DNA of 64,000 nucleotides from Arthrobacter alpinus (GTDB taxonomy: Bacteria; Actinomycetota; Actinomycetes; Actinomycetales; Micrococcaceae), in assembly GCF_001294625.1 (NCBI RefSeq), contig NZ_CP012677.1, forward strand, positions 3,844,001 to 3,908,000, in the 5' to 3' direction. Below, in pieces: positions 8,084 through 16,451 of this stretch. The translations under genes were made by a program, and so were the position numbers. Under the pieces are notes generated by a model. That model was given only the letters and a program-made list of their open reading frames with translations, did no database searches and was not told the DNA's origin. Every line of letters starts with the position of its first letter. Within the stretch, counting starts at the first letter, position 1.

Positions 8084-10024
8084 ATGACTGCCTCCATCGA
8101 CGTCGACGTCGCTTCTTATTCACCCGTCACATCACAGGAAGTGACGGCCGTGCGGGACATCTTGCAGGCCGCCGGACTGCTGGGGGATGCCGTGCGGATT
8201 GCCTACTTGGGGCTGCTAGACCCGCAGCGTGGGCGGCCCTTCGATGCCCCGGTTGACCGCCGGTTCCGCGTCTTCCTGCATGACGTTTCCGGGGCCGCAC
8301 CCCGCGACGTGGTGGTGTCCGCGACGAACGGCGCGGTCGAGTCCGCCGTCGAGCTCGATACCGCCGAAACCGGGGAACTGCCCGTGCTGGAGGAGGAATT
8401 TGATGTGGTTGAGCGGATCCTTGCCACCGATCCGCAGTGGCTTGCGGCACTGGCGGCACGGAACTTGGATGTTGCCAAGGTGCGGGTGGCCCCTTTGTCC
8501 GCGGGTGTCTTTGAGTACCCTGAAGAGGTGGGCCGGCGCATCCTGCGAGGGCTCGCCTTTGTCCAGGACTTCCCGGAAGACAGTGCCTGGGCGCACCCAG
8601 TGGACGGGCTCGTGGCCTACGTCGACGTCGTTAGCAAGACAGTGGAGAAGGTGCTTGACTTCGGCGTGGTCCCGGTGCCCGCCGAACACGGCAACTACAC
8701 CGACCCGGAGCTGACGGGCCCGCTGCGGAAAACGCAGAAGCCGATCAACATCAGCCAGCCCGATGGCCCCAGCTTTGCCGTAACCGGTGGCAACCATGTC
8801 GAGTGGGAGAATTGGAGCTTGGACGTTGGCTTCGATGCCCGTGAAGGCATCGTCTTGCACAATCTGGCCTTCAACGACGCCGGTCGGAAACGGCCCATCA
8901 TCAACCGCGCCTCGATCGCGGAAATGGTGGTCCCCTACGGTGACCCGTCGCCCGTCCGGTCCTGGCAAAACTACTTCGACACCGGCGAGTACCAGGTGGG
9001 ACAGTACGCGAACTCACTGGAACTGGGCTGCGACTGCCTAGGCGAGATCACCTACCTGAGCCCCGTGATCAGCGATGCGTTTGGCAACCCCCGCCAGATC
9101 CACAACGGCATCTGCATGCACGAAGAGGACTGGTCCATCCTGGCCAAGCACTCCGACCTGTGGACGGGCATCGACTACACCCGCCGCAACCGCCGCCTGG
9201 TGATCTCCTTTTTCACCACCATCGGCAACTACGACTACGGCTTCTACTGGTACTTGTACCTGGACGGCACCATCGAGTTCGAAGCCAAGGCAACCGGCGT
9301 GGTCTTCACCAGCGCCTACCCCGGAAAGGGCTACCCCTACGCTTCGGAATTGGCCCCGGGACTTGGCGCCCCCTACCACCAGCACTTGTTCGGTGCACGC
9401 CTGGACATGGCCATCGATGGATGGGTGAACAGGGTTGAGGAGGAGAACGTGGTGCGGGTGCCGATGGGCGAGGGCAACGAACGCGGCAATGCATTCACCC
9501 GCCAACGCACCGTCCTGGCCACGGAATCCAGTGCCGTCCGTGAGGCGGACATGCGCAGCGGCCGGACCTGGGTGATTTCGAATCCGACCTCGCTGAACCG
9601 GCTCGGCGAGCCGGTGGCCTACAAGCTGCATCCCCAGGGCCAGCCCATGCTGCTTGCCGATCCGCAATCGTCGATTGCCAAGCGGGCAGCGTTTGCCACG
9701 AAGGACCTGTGGGTCACCCAGTTCGCGGAACAGGAGCGCTACCCCACGGGGGACTTCGTCAACCAGAACCGCGGCGGGGCCGGGCTGCCTGCCTATATCG
9801 CCGCCGACCGCAACATCGACGGCGCGGACCTTGTTGTGTGGCACACCTTCGGGTTGACCCACTTCCCTCGCGTGGAGGACTGGCCGATCATGCCCGTTGA
9901 CTCGGTGGGCTTCAAGCTGCGACCCGAGGGCTTCTTCGACCGCAGCCCCGTACTGGACGTCCCCGCCAGCATCAAGGGCGGCCATGAGAACGGAACTGAC
10001 GGTGGCGACAGCTGCCATTGCTGA
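8084..10024 (+). CDS. Copper/topaquinone primary amine oxidase, phenylethylamine oxidase type
   Basis: The 646-residue enzyme oxidises primary aromatic amines to aldehydes, releasing ammonia and hydrogen peroxide. The self-processed topaquinone tyrosine is Tyr383 in NYDY, the catalytic base is Asp299 in YFDTGEY, and the copper ligands are His432 and His434 in YHQH plus His593 in LTHF. Each is one residue beyond the positions I recall for the Arthrobacter globiformis enzyme (382, 298, 431, 433, 592), and much of the sequence resembles it. The ATG at 8084 follows AGAGAGGG. The C-terminus ends in Cys-His-Cys. A Met/His-rich membrane protein gene overlaps its last 41 bases. Phenylethylamine or tyramine is the likely substrate; histamine is possible. 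Confidence 0.96.
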   Translation: MTASIDVDVASYSPVTSQEVTAVRDILQAAGLLGDAVRIAYLGLLDPQRGRPFDAPVDRRFRVFLHDVSGAAPRDVVVSATNGAVESAVELDTAETGELPVLEEEFDVVERILATDPQWLAALAARNLDVAKVRVAPLSAGVFEYPEEVGRRILRGLAFVQDFPEDSAWAHPVDGLVAYVDVVSKTVEKVLDFGVVPVPAEHGNYTDPELTGPLRKTQKPINISQPDGPSFAVTGGNHVEWENWSLDVGFDAREGIVLHNLAFNDAGRKRPIINRASIAEMVVPYGDPSPVRSWQNYFDTGEYQVGQYANSLELGCDCLGEITYLSPVISDAFGNPRQIHNGICMHEEDWSILAKHSDLWTGIDYTRRNRRLVISFFTTIGNYDYGFYWYLYLDGTIEFEAKATGVVFTSAYPGKGYPYASELAPGLGAPYHQHLFGARLDMAIDGWVNRVEEENVVRVPMGEGNERGNAFTRQRTVLATESSAVREADMRSGRTWVISNPTSLNRLGEPVAYKLHPQGQPMLLADPQSSIAKRAAFATKDLWVTQFAEQERYPTGDFVNQNRGGAGLPAYIAADRNIDGADLVVWHTFGLTHFPRVEDWPIMPVDSVGFKLRPEGFFDRSPVLDVPASIKGGHENGTDGGDSCHC

Positions 10025-10466
10025 CGCGCGCCGCCGCTCCCCGGCAAAGGTCCGGGGAGCGGCGCGGCTGTGTGCCGCCATTGCTTTTGGCTCGGTGGCA
10101 GCCCACCTGTGGATGGCATGGGCGCACAGGGCTATGCCGTGGGAGGCGGCGCTCATGCTGCTCATGGCTGCAGTGTGCCTGCCCTGCGCGGTGGCCGTGT
10201 GGGGTGGCGCCCACGAACGTGCGGTGCGGGCCCTCTTCGCCATGTCCCTGACCATGGTCGCGGTGCACGCGGCGTTGCTCATGGGCCAGGGTGCCATGGG
10301 AGGGCACCGGCACGGTGCCATGGGTGCCATGGATGAGATGGGTGCGGCCGCGACCACTGCGGACCCGCTCGCCGTCGCCATGTTGGCCATCATCGCCTTG
10401 GAACTCGGTGTTGCCATGCTGGCCGCGTCGGTGATGCGCCGGGCTCGGGCCTGCGCCACCGGCTGA
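9984..10466 (+). CDS. Small Met/His-rich membrane protein overlapping the amine oxidase gene
   Basis: The ORF gives 160 residues from the ATG at 9984, which has AAGGG six bases upstream and overlaps the amine oxidase by 41 bases in another frame, so translation may be coupled. After a basic cytosolic start there are four hydrophobic stretches (roughly residues 25-42, 47-65, 76-98 and 126-146). Between the last two lies a loop, about residues 100-120, with [17 protein letters not shown], dense in Met and His as in copper-handling proteins. I do not recognise a named family. Copper delivery to or homeostasis around the oxidase is an inference from motif and gene overlap only. Confidence 0.65.
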   Translation: MRTELTVATAAIADARRRSPAKVRGAARLCAAIAFGSVAAHLWMAWAHRAMPWEAALMLLMAAVCLPCAVAVWGGAHERAVRALFAMSLTMVAVHAALLMGQGAMGGHRHGAMGAMDEMGAAATTADPLAVAMLAIIALELGVAMLAASVMRRARACATG

Positions 10467-10495
10467 GGGGGCGTCTCCACCGTCGGTGGTCTCCG

Positions 10496-10515
10496 CCGTC
10501 GGGCTTCCCCGACGG
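10496..10515 (+). terminator. Short GC hairpin after the amine block
   Basis: CCGTCGGG and CCCGACGG pair around CTTC, 30 bases after the stop of the membrane protein gene. A smaller CCACCG/CGGTGG hairpin lies just before it. No T-run, so the call rests on position and stem strength. Confidence 0.45.
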
Positions 10516-10594
10516 TTACCGTCGCTGCAGGAGGCAACGGCGGGGCCAAGGCTGCAGTGCTACGCCCCAAGTAGCAAGCGGACAAGCTGATGAC

Positions 10595-10799
10595 ATGGAC
10601 GGGTTGAGGTTCACCGCGTCCTACTTGGTGTTGCACGGGGCCGTGAAAGTGGTGCTCGTGACGGCGCCGCTGATGGAGAAGCTGTGGGCCTATCCGTGGA
10701 TGATCGCCGGGCTTGGTGGCACTGGCGGTGTTCGATATTCTGGTGCTGGTGGTGACCGGGCACGAATACTGGCTGCATCGCCAGCGCAGAATAAGGGAT
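10595..10799 (+). pseudogene. Broken DUF2127-type membrane protein gene
   Basis: Two fragments in different frames resemble consecutive parts of DUF2127 membrane proteins. The first reads YLVLHGAVKVVLV and KLWAYPWMIA, typical of the middle of the family. The second, in another frame from about 10713, reads LVALAVFDILVLVVTGHEY, typical of its C-terminal helix. The residues that normally separate them (about 15-20) are missing, and no matching N-terminus is seen upstream. Deletion plus frameshift make this a relic. The second fragment runs open into the next gene, whose real start is the ATG at 10803. Confidence 0.65.
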
Positions 10800-10802
10800 G
10801 GT

Positions 10803-11720
10803 ATGAGAATTCTGATTGTGGGCGCCGGCGCAACGGGCGGCTACTTCGGGGCACGGCTGGCTCAGGCCGGGTGCGAGGTAACCTTCCTGGTCCGTCCCGG
10901 CCGGGCCCGGACGCTGCAAGAGCGCGGACTGCGCCTTGTGGGTCTGGGTCAAAATGAGCGGATCGATCCCGTGCATGTCACGGCAGGGCAGCTGCGTGAG
11001 CCGTTCGACGTCGTCCTTGTCACCGTGAAGGCTGCCGGGCTCACAGCCGCCATCGAGGATCTGGCCCCGGCCGTAGGCACGAACACCGTCATGATCCCGT
11101 TCCTGAACGGCATGGCCCACATGGACGCGCTGGGGGCAGCATTCGGGGAACGGAAGGTGCTGGGCAGTGCTGTCAAGGTGGTCACCACCGTCACCGACGA
11201 CGGCGACATCCTTCAGCTCAACCCGATCGCCACCTGGGACCTGGGCGAGCAATACGGGGAACCCAGCGAACGTGTCAAGCAGATCGTGGCCCGGTTGCAG
11301 GTCCCCGGATTCACCCTGCAGGCCATTCCGGACGCGCTCGCAGCCATGTGGCACAAGTGGGTTTTTATCACCACAGCTGGCTCCATTACGTGCCTGTTGC
11401 ACGGACCGGTGGGCGCCATTGCGGCCGTCCAGGGCGGCCCGACCTTTGTCCGCGACGTGCTCGATGAGGCCGCCGCTGTATCCGCTGCGGCAGGCTTTCG
11501 CGTCCCGGACGCCGAGTGTGCGGCCTCCCTGGCCTTTCTGACCGAGCCCGGATCCACGTTCACGTCCTCGCTCTACCGGGATGTCACGGCGGGCCTGCCT
11601 AACGAAGCCGAGCACCTGGTGGGCGACTTCTGCCGCCGCGCCCGGGAGCTGGGTGTCGCCACACCCCTGCTCGAGTTGGCCCTGATGCAGTTGCGCGTCC
11701 ACGAGGCTAGTCGGCGGTAG
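10803..11720 (+). CDS. Ketopantoate reductase family protein (PanE/ApbA-like)
   Basis: The 305-residue protein opens with the dinucleotide-binding motif GAGATGGYFGARL at residues 7-19 and has the two-domain length of the PanE/ApbA family, which reduces 2-dehydropantoate to pantoate with NADPH for coenzyme A synthesis. The KTVT-type stretch appears as LVTVKA, and an HKWVFI segment carries the conserved lysine before the C-terminal helical domain. The ATG at 10803 follows AAGGGATGG. Many actinobacteria carry several family members with other 2-oxoacid substrates, so the pantoate role is not certain. No biosynthetic partner lies next to it. Confidence 0.85.
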   Translation: MRILIVGAGATGGYFGARLAQAGCEVTFLVRPGRARTLQERGLRLVGLGQNERIDPVHVTAGQLREPFDVVLVTVKAAGLTAAIEDLAPAVGTNTVMIPFLNGMAHMDALGAAFGERKVLGSAVKVVTTVTDDGDILQLNPIATWDLGEQYGEPSERVKQIVARLQVPGFTLQAIPDALAAMWHKWVFITTAGSITCLLHGPVGAIAAVQGGPTFVRDVLDEAAAVSAAAGFRVPDAECAASLAFLTEPGSTFTSSLYRDVTAGLPNEAEHLVGDFCRRARELGVATPLLELALMQLRVHEASRR

Positions 11721-11732
11721 GCTCCGGGCGGA

Positions 11733-13016
11733 TCAGCCCCCGTGGAGCAACTCGTCCACGTTCAGGCCGGCGCCCGGGCCAGTAGAAACGATGTCGAAGT
11801 CTCCCCTGAGGATTTCGGCCAGGTCCAGCCGGAAGGCGGGCGGAACTTCTACGTGCTCGCCAACGGTGACGAGGCCTTCGGCGGCCCAGCTGGCCACGTT
11901 CTTGGCCAGGATGAACAGGTCCAGGCTTGCGGCGTCCGGCGATTCCAGGGCGGAGACAAGCACCTCCGGGGCGGGCGGGGTTTGGGAGGCGCACAAGACC
12001 ATGAAGGAGGCCATCTCGAAGTGCCAGTCCTCATAGAGTCCGGGCTCGGAACCTGTCAGTGTGGAGATGAAAATGAACTGGCCTAGCATGTCCCGAAACA
12101 CCTCGAACGGGGCTCCACCCTGCTCCAGGAAATCCCGGCCGCGGGGCGCAATAGACGCGCGGCCGGCCTTGAACTGGACCAGCCCGAGGCTACCCAGCAG
12201 GTGCCAATACAACTTCAGCCTGTCCATGGTTTCCGCCTCGAGATCGGAGTCGGTGGAGGATGAAAGGGAGGCCTCGCCGAGATTCCCTGCACCCGTGTGG
12301 CGCAGGGTGGCGGCGGCGTCCGCCCGGTCCTTCTTCCGCAGCTGACCCTTGAGGCTGGTGTCCTGGCCGTCGCCAACCCAGGCCAGCAGGGCCAGGGTGT
12401 TCTTCCAGAGCGGGGACGCCGCAGCGGTGGCCGTGAACAGTTCGGCGCTCAGCTCCGGAACGAAGATGCTGGCGAATTCAACGCCGGCCCCTTCGTTGGC
12501 GCCCTCGCCGTCAAAAGTTTCGCCAGCCGTCAGCGGCCCGTCTAGGCGCAGCTCCGCTTCCGGGGCCAGGCCCGGCCACGCGGGCTGCTTGAACAGGTCC
12601 GCCAGCTTCGCCAGGTCTCCGGGAGCCCCCGTCCAAAGCGCGGACTGGGCCAGGTAGTCAACATAGTCCTGTACCCCGGCGCGCAAGGCGAAACTCGCTT
12701 GCGGGTTGGCGTCGGCCGAGACCTCCATGACCTCTCGCACAGCGTCGGGCAACAGCGACATGGCATCCGTGACCGGTTCCAGGATCCGGTACATATCAAA
12801 GAAGTCGTCGAGGATCATCAAGCTGATGTCGACCGAGGCAACATCGCGGCCTTGGGATTCCAGCCACAGCGCAAACCCGGGAGCAATCGCCTCCATGGCC
12901 CGCTCGAGCCGGAGGTCGGCCAGGGGCACGGCGTTGGCCCGCGTAGCGGCGTCGGCGGCAGCCTTTGCCGGGTTGCCGAAACGGGACTTTTTAGTGCTGT
13001 GGGGCTTCTTGGCCAC
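11733..13016 (-). CDS. Conserved protein of unknown function
   Basis: From the GTG at 13016, which has AAAGGA nine bases upstream, the product is 427 residues; the reading frame continues 80 codons further upstream but that part looks non-coding. The N-terminus is basic (AKKPHSTKKSRFG), the rest acidic and helical, without signal peptide, membrane segment or recognisable catalytic motif. The central part mentions no known fold to my eye; leucine- and aspartate-rich helices such as ILDDFFDMYRILEP suggest an all-alpha protein. It ends 12 bases from the convergent PanE-like gene. I cannot assign a function. Confidence 0.75.
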   Translation of the reverse strand: MAKKPHSTKKSRFGNPAKAAADAATRANAVPLADLRLERAMEAIAPGFALWLESQGRDVASVDISLMILDDFFDMYRILEPVTDAMSLLPDAVREVMEVSADANPQASFALRAGVQDYVDYLAQSALWTGAPGDLAKLADLFKQPAWPGLAPEAELRLDGPLTAGETFDGEGANEGAGVEFASIFVPELSAELFTATAAASPLWKNTLALLAWVGDGQDTSLKGQLRKKDRADAAATLRHTGAGNLGEASLSSSTDSDLEAETMDRLKLYWHLLGSLGLVQFKAGRASIAPRGRDFLEQGGAPFEVFRDMLGQFIFISTLTGSEPGLYEDWHFEMASFMVLCASQTPPAPEVLVSALESPDAASLDLFILAKNVASWAAEGLVTVGEHVEVPPAFRLDLAEILRGDFDIVSTGPGAGLNVDELLHGG

Positions 13017-13163
13017 GGGGATCCTTTGCTGCGGCGGTAACGTATTCCTCAAGCCTAGCCGGACGACGCCGGATGGCCGCCTGCGCGCGAAGGGCCCCTC
13101 ACGCCGTCGTAAAGAAAGTGGAGGTGACCACATGGCGGATGGGCGTTGACCCCAGGCAATACA

Positions 13164-13768
13164 ATGGCTGGCGTGCCAGAACTCAAGCCCGTCACCGTGT
13201 CCATTGCCCGGACCGTACAGCCCGGATATCACCGCCAATTCGCCGCGTGGGCCCATGCCGGACAGGAACTGGCCCGCGAATGGCCAGGCTACCTGGGTCC
13301 GGCTGGGTGCGGACGGGCCCGGCCTCCGACGAGTGGCATGTCATGTACAGGTTCGCCGACGTTGACGCCCTGGAGGACTGGGACGATTCCGCGGAGCGGC
13401 GCTGGTGGATCGACAGCGCCGGAAGCCTGATCAAGGTCACCCGGGTGGAGCATCGGACCGGGATCGAGGGCTGGTTCGACCAGCCCGGCGACGTCTCCAT
13501 CACCGTCCCGGAGACGATGGTCCCGCCGCGTTGGAAGCAGGCCGTGGGCATCTTCGTGCCATTCTTCCCGCTGAGCCTGCTGGCAAACTTTGCGCTGCAC
13601 CCGTTCACCGGTTCGTGGCCGCTGGTGCTGTCGGTGCTGCTGAACGTGTGCCTGCTCACACCCGTCATGACATACCTGTTCCTGCCACTGAGCACACGCC
13701 TGCTTCGCCACTGGCTGCACGCACCCCGCAAGCCCCGGCAGGGGGCCGCGGGGCGCCGACCCAGCTAG
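13164..13768 (+). pseudogene. Frameshifted antibiotic-biosynthesis-monooxygenase (ABM)-like membrane protein
   Basis: The start of the gene is in one frame, from the ATG at 13164 (MAGVPELKPVTVSIARTV) to about EWPGYLG near 13300. The continuation, GWVRTGPASDEWHVMYRF, is in another frame and runs to 13768. Joining them with one extra base gives a normal ABM-type domain (about 95 residues) followed by a linker and two membrane helices around IFVPFFPLSLLANFAL and LVLSVLLNVCLLTPV. A single-base deletion near 13300-13306 is therefore the simplest explanation. Since only one lesion is seen, a sequencing error is a real alternative and the gene may be intact in the organism. Confidence 0.7.
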
Positions 13769-14506
13769 TCGGTGAACGGGGTGAGCACGTTCTTGCCGCT
13801 GCCGTGTCCGGACATGCCCGCGGCAAAGGCCGTTGCCAGCTCCTGCATCGGGTAGCTGGCGTCCACATCAACCAGCAGTTTCCCGGCGTCGACCAGGGCA
13901 CTGAGGCGCTCCAGTTCGCGGGCGTCGGGGCGCACCCAAATGTATTGACCACCGTGGTCCAGAACCGTCCAGTCGGCCACGGCGTCGACGCCGTCCGGGG
14001 CCAGCGCGTGCACGCATCCCACCAGGCCGTCGCCGTATTCAACAGGCTCGGTACCGAGTTCGCGCAGCCACGCGTGGTTCTTGGCCGACGCCGTGGCGAT
14101 CACGCGCAGGCCTGCCAGGGCCGCCAGCTGGATGGCCGTGGCAGGCCTGCGCTGCCGGTGCCGTTGTGAATCAGCAGGGTCTCACCGGTGTGTAGGCCTA
14201 GTGCGTCAAGGGTGCGCTGCGCCCTTAGGAGTACACCTCATCGCCCACCGTGAACTCGGGGGTGTCGACGCCAACGGCGGCCACCACGCCGGCCACATCT
14301 CAACCCGGAACCACCGGAAAATTGACATCCATGAACGGGGCAAGGCCACCGGACATGACCTTCCAGTCCACGGGGTTCACACCCGCAGCCAAGACTTTGA
14401 TGAGGACGGAGCCGGGGGCCACCTTGGACATGGGCCGCTCGCTCTTTTTCAACACTTCGGTGCCACCGAACTGTGCATACGTCATGGCCTGCATTGTTTC
14501 ACCCAT
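13765..14506 (-). pseudogene. Degraded zinc-type alcohol dehydrogenase/quinone oxidoreductase gene
   Basis: The relic starts near 14506 with MQAMTYAQFGG and VNPVDWKVMSGG, typical of NADP-dependent MDR oxidoreductases. In the phrase FPVVPGWD the Trp codon is now TGA. The frame continues with VAGVVAAVGVD and GDEVYS, then hits TAA where dozens of residues are missing. A piece with LDALGLHTGETLLIHNG follows in another frame, and the last 112 residues from 14103 (IATASAKNHAWLRELG) are in yet another. Nonsense, deletion and frameshifts together rule out sequencing error. Its 3' end touches the 3' end of the frameshifted ABM gene. Confidence 0.88.
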
Positions 14507-14684
14507 GGAAATCGTACTTTTCAAAACGTGTATCTTCACCGACCACCGGGACGGGCAGATGATTCCTTGTAGCTGTTCTGCGCCGGACCTCCAGCCAGTC
14601 CGGCGCATGGGCGCTTATGCGCCAGATTCACGCGGAATCTAGCGCATAGCGGAACAGTGCGCGGGGAAACGGTACGCTACGACC

Positions 14685-15443
14685 ATGAGCGATATCACGG
14701 TTCCCCAACGGTACAGCTACGGCCCGGATGCCTCTCAGTGGGCTGAGCTTTACCTGCCGCGGGGGCCGTTGGTGGGGGTGGCGGTTGTCATCCACGGCGG
14801 GTACTGGCGCAGCGCCTATTCCGCGGACCTAGGCGCCCCCCTGGCACGTGACCTGACAGCCCACGGCGTTGCGGCCTGGAACCTGGAGTACCGCCGGATG
14901 GGTAACGGGGGAGGCTGGCCTGCCACGTTCTTGGACATTGCCGCGGGTATTGATGCCCTGGCATTGGCTGCCGCCGAGCACGGCCTGAACCTGGACACAG
15001 TGGCGGCCCTAGGTCATTCCGCCGGAGGGCAGCTGGCCGTGTGGGCGGCGGGGCGGCCCCTGCTGCCAGCCGGGGCGGTGGGTGCGGATCCCGCGGTGGA
15101 GGTGACCGGCGTCGTGAGCCAATCCGGGCTCCTAAACCTGGGCCAGGCCCAAGCGCAGGGCCTGAGCAACCACGCCGTGGAGATGTTCCTGGGCCCCAAC
15201 GTGGTGCTGGGGGATCCCCTGGCCGCGGTGCCGTTGCCTGTTCCGGTGTTTGCCGTGCATGCCCTGAACGACGACGCCGTCCCCGCCTCCCAGAGCGAAA
15301 GTTACGTTGCCGCTGCGGTGGCGGCGGGTGGGACTGCGCGGCTGATTCGGGTGCCCGGCGACCATTTTGACCTGATCGATATCTCCAGCGACGCGTATGC
15401 CACGTGTCGGGAGCTGGTGTTGGGGGTTTTGCGGGCGGCGTAG
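14685..15443 (+). CDS. Alpha/beta hydrolase, probable kynurenine formamidase
   Basis: The 252-residue protein has the oxyanion-hole motif HGGYW at residues 37-41, the nucleophile Ser112 in GHSAGG, a later acidic residue in the NDDAVP loop and a His in PGDHFDL, the complete set for an alpha/beta hydrolase. HGGxW is the hallmark of the arylformamidase/kynurenine formamidase branch, which converts N-formylkynurenine to kynurenine and formate. Tryptophan 2,3-dioxygenase, the enzyme that makes N-formylkynurenine, starts 37 bases downstream. That pairing supports the call. A general carboxylesterase is the alternative. Confidence 0.8.
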   Translation: MSDITVPQRYSYGPDASQWAELYLPRGPLVGVAVVIHGGYWRSAYSADLGAPLARDLTAHGVAAWNLEYRRMGNGGGWPATFLDIAAGIDALALAAAEHGLNLDTVAALGHSAGGQLAVWAAGRPLLPAGAVGADPAVEVTGVVSQSGLLNLGQAQAQGLSNHAVEMFLGPNVVLGDPLAAVPLPVPVFAVHALNDDAVPASQSESYVAAAVAAGGTARLIRVPGDHFDLIDISSDAYATCRELVLGVLRAA

Positions 15444-15480
15444 GGTTGAGTGGGTGAGCGCATCGGGAAAAGGAAAAGGC

Positions 15481-16329
15481 ATGCCCAAGAACACCCGCAA
15501 GATTGAATCCGGTATTGAGACCGACTTCAGCGACAAGATGAGTTACGGCAGCTACCTGGCCCTTGACACCCTGCTGGCCTCCCAGCAGCCGGTCAGCAAA
15601 CCGGAGCACCACGACGAGATGCTTTTCATCATCCAGCACCAGACCTCTGAACTCTGGCTGAAACTGATGCTGCACGAACTGCGGGCGGTGCGCCGCCAAC
15701 TGGCGCAGGACAATCTGCGGGCGGCCATGAAGGGTGTGGCCCGAATCAAGCACATCCAGCGCTCGCTGACCGAGCAGTGGAGTGTGCTGGCCACCTTGAC
15801 CCCCTCCGAGTATGCCCAGTTCCGGGGTGACTTGGGATCGGCGTCCGGGTTTCAGTCCTATCAGTACCGGGCCGTGGAGTTCATGCTGGGGAACAAGAAC
15901 GCAGGCATGTTGAAGGTGTTTGAGGCCAACCCCGCGGCGCAGTCCATGCTCGCCGAAACCCTCGCCCAGAGCAGCATTTACGACGAGTTCCTGGCGTTAC
16001 TGGCCCGGCGCGGCTTCGCCGTACCTGCCGAACTCCTGGAGCGCGACGTGACGAAGGCGCACGTGTTCAACGCCGAGCTGGTCCAGCTGTTCCGGGTTGT
16101 GTACGAGGCCCCGGATGAGCATTGGGACCTGTACGAGGCCTGCGAGGAGCTCGTGGATCTGGAAGACAACTTCCAACTGTGGCGTTTCAGGCATGTCCAC
16201 ACCGTCAAGCGCATCATCGGGATGAAGACCGGCACCGGCGGCTCCTCCGGCGTCGGATTCCTGCAGCGGGCGCTGGAACTGACCTTCTTCCCCGAGCTGT
16301 TCGCCGTGCGGACCGAAATCGGGCAATAA
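15481..16329 (+). CDS. kynA: Tryptophan 2,3-dioxygenase
   Basis: This 282-residue heme enzyme opens the indole ring of tryptophan to give N-formylkynurenine, the first step of the kynurenine pathway. The substrate-side His43/His44 lies in EHHDEMLFIIQHQTSELW near the N-terminus, and the proximal heme ligand is in RHVHTVKRIIGMK near the C-terminus, followed by the GTGGSSGVGFL loop. Length fits bacterial family members (about 280-300). The ATG at 15481 follows AAAAGG; a GTG 28 bases upstream is an alternative start. The upstream formamidase-like gene completes conversion to kynurenine. No kynureninase is seen in the window. Confidence 0.95.
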   Translation: MPKNTRKIESGIETDFSDKMSYGSYLALDTLLASQQPVSKPEHHDEMLFIIQHQTSELWLKLMLHELRAVRRQLAQDNLRAAMKGVARIKHIQRSLTEQWSVLATLTPSEYAQFRGDLGSASGFQSYQYRAVEFMLGNKNAGMLKVFEANPAAQSMLAETLAQSSIYDEFLALLARRGFAVPAELLERDVTKAHVFNAELVQLFRVVYEAPDEHWDLYEACEELVDLEDNFQLWRFRHVHTVKRIIGMKTGTGGSSGVGFLQRALELTFFPELFAVRTEIGQ

Positions 16330-16451
16330 GACTTTGCTTATGCGCCTGGTTGGCGGCTAACGGTGCGCCCCTTCCAAAGTGGCGTACCGTTGGGGGGTAA
16401 ACCGTAAGCAGGTGCAAATCCCCACACCAGGTGCGGCACGGAGTAAGAGCG

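Noticed and set aside
9038..10636. Long 532-codon antisense frame over the amine oxidase
   Set aside because: It runs opposite a gene with complete catalytic residues and shows no protein family features; a typical shadow of GC-rich codon bias.
12900..13256. 80-codon extension of the unknown protein at 11733-13016
   Set aside because: The extension crosses the divergent promoter and ABM gene start, and the GTG at 13016 has a good ribosome site.
16385..16445. Segment with a tRNA-like GTGCAAATCCCCAC stretch
   Set aside because: No paired acceptor, D or anticodon stems can be drawn and the T-stem does not close; treated as ordinary intergenic DNA.
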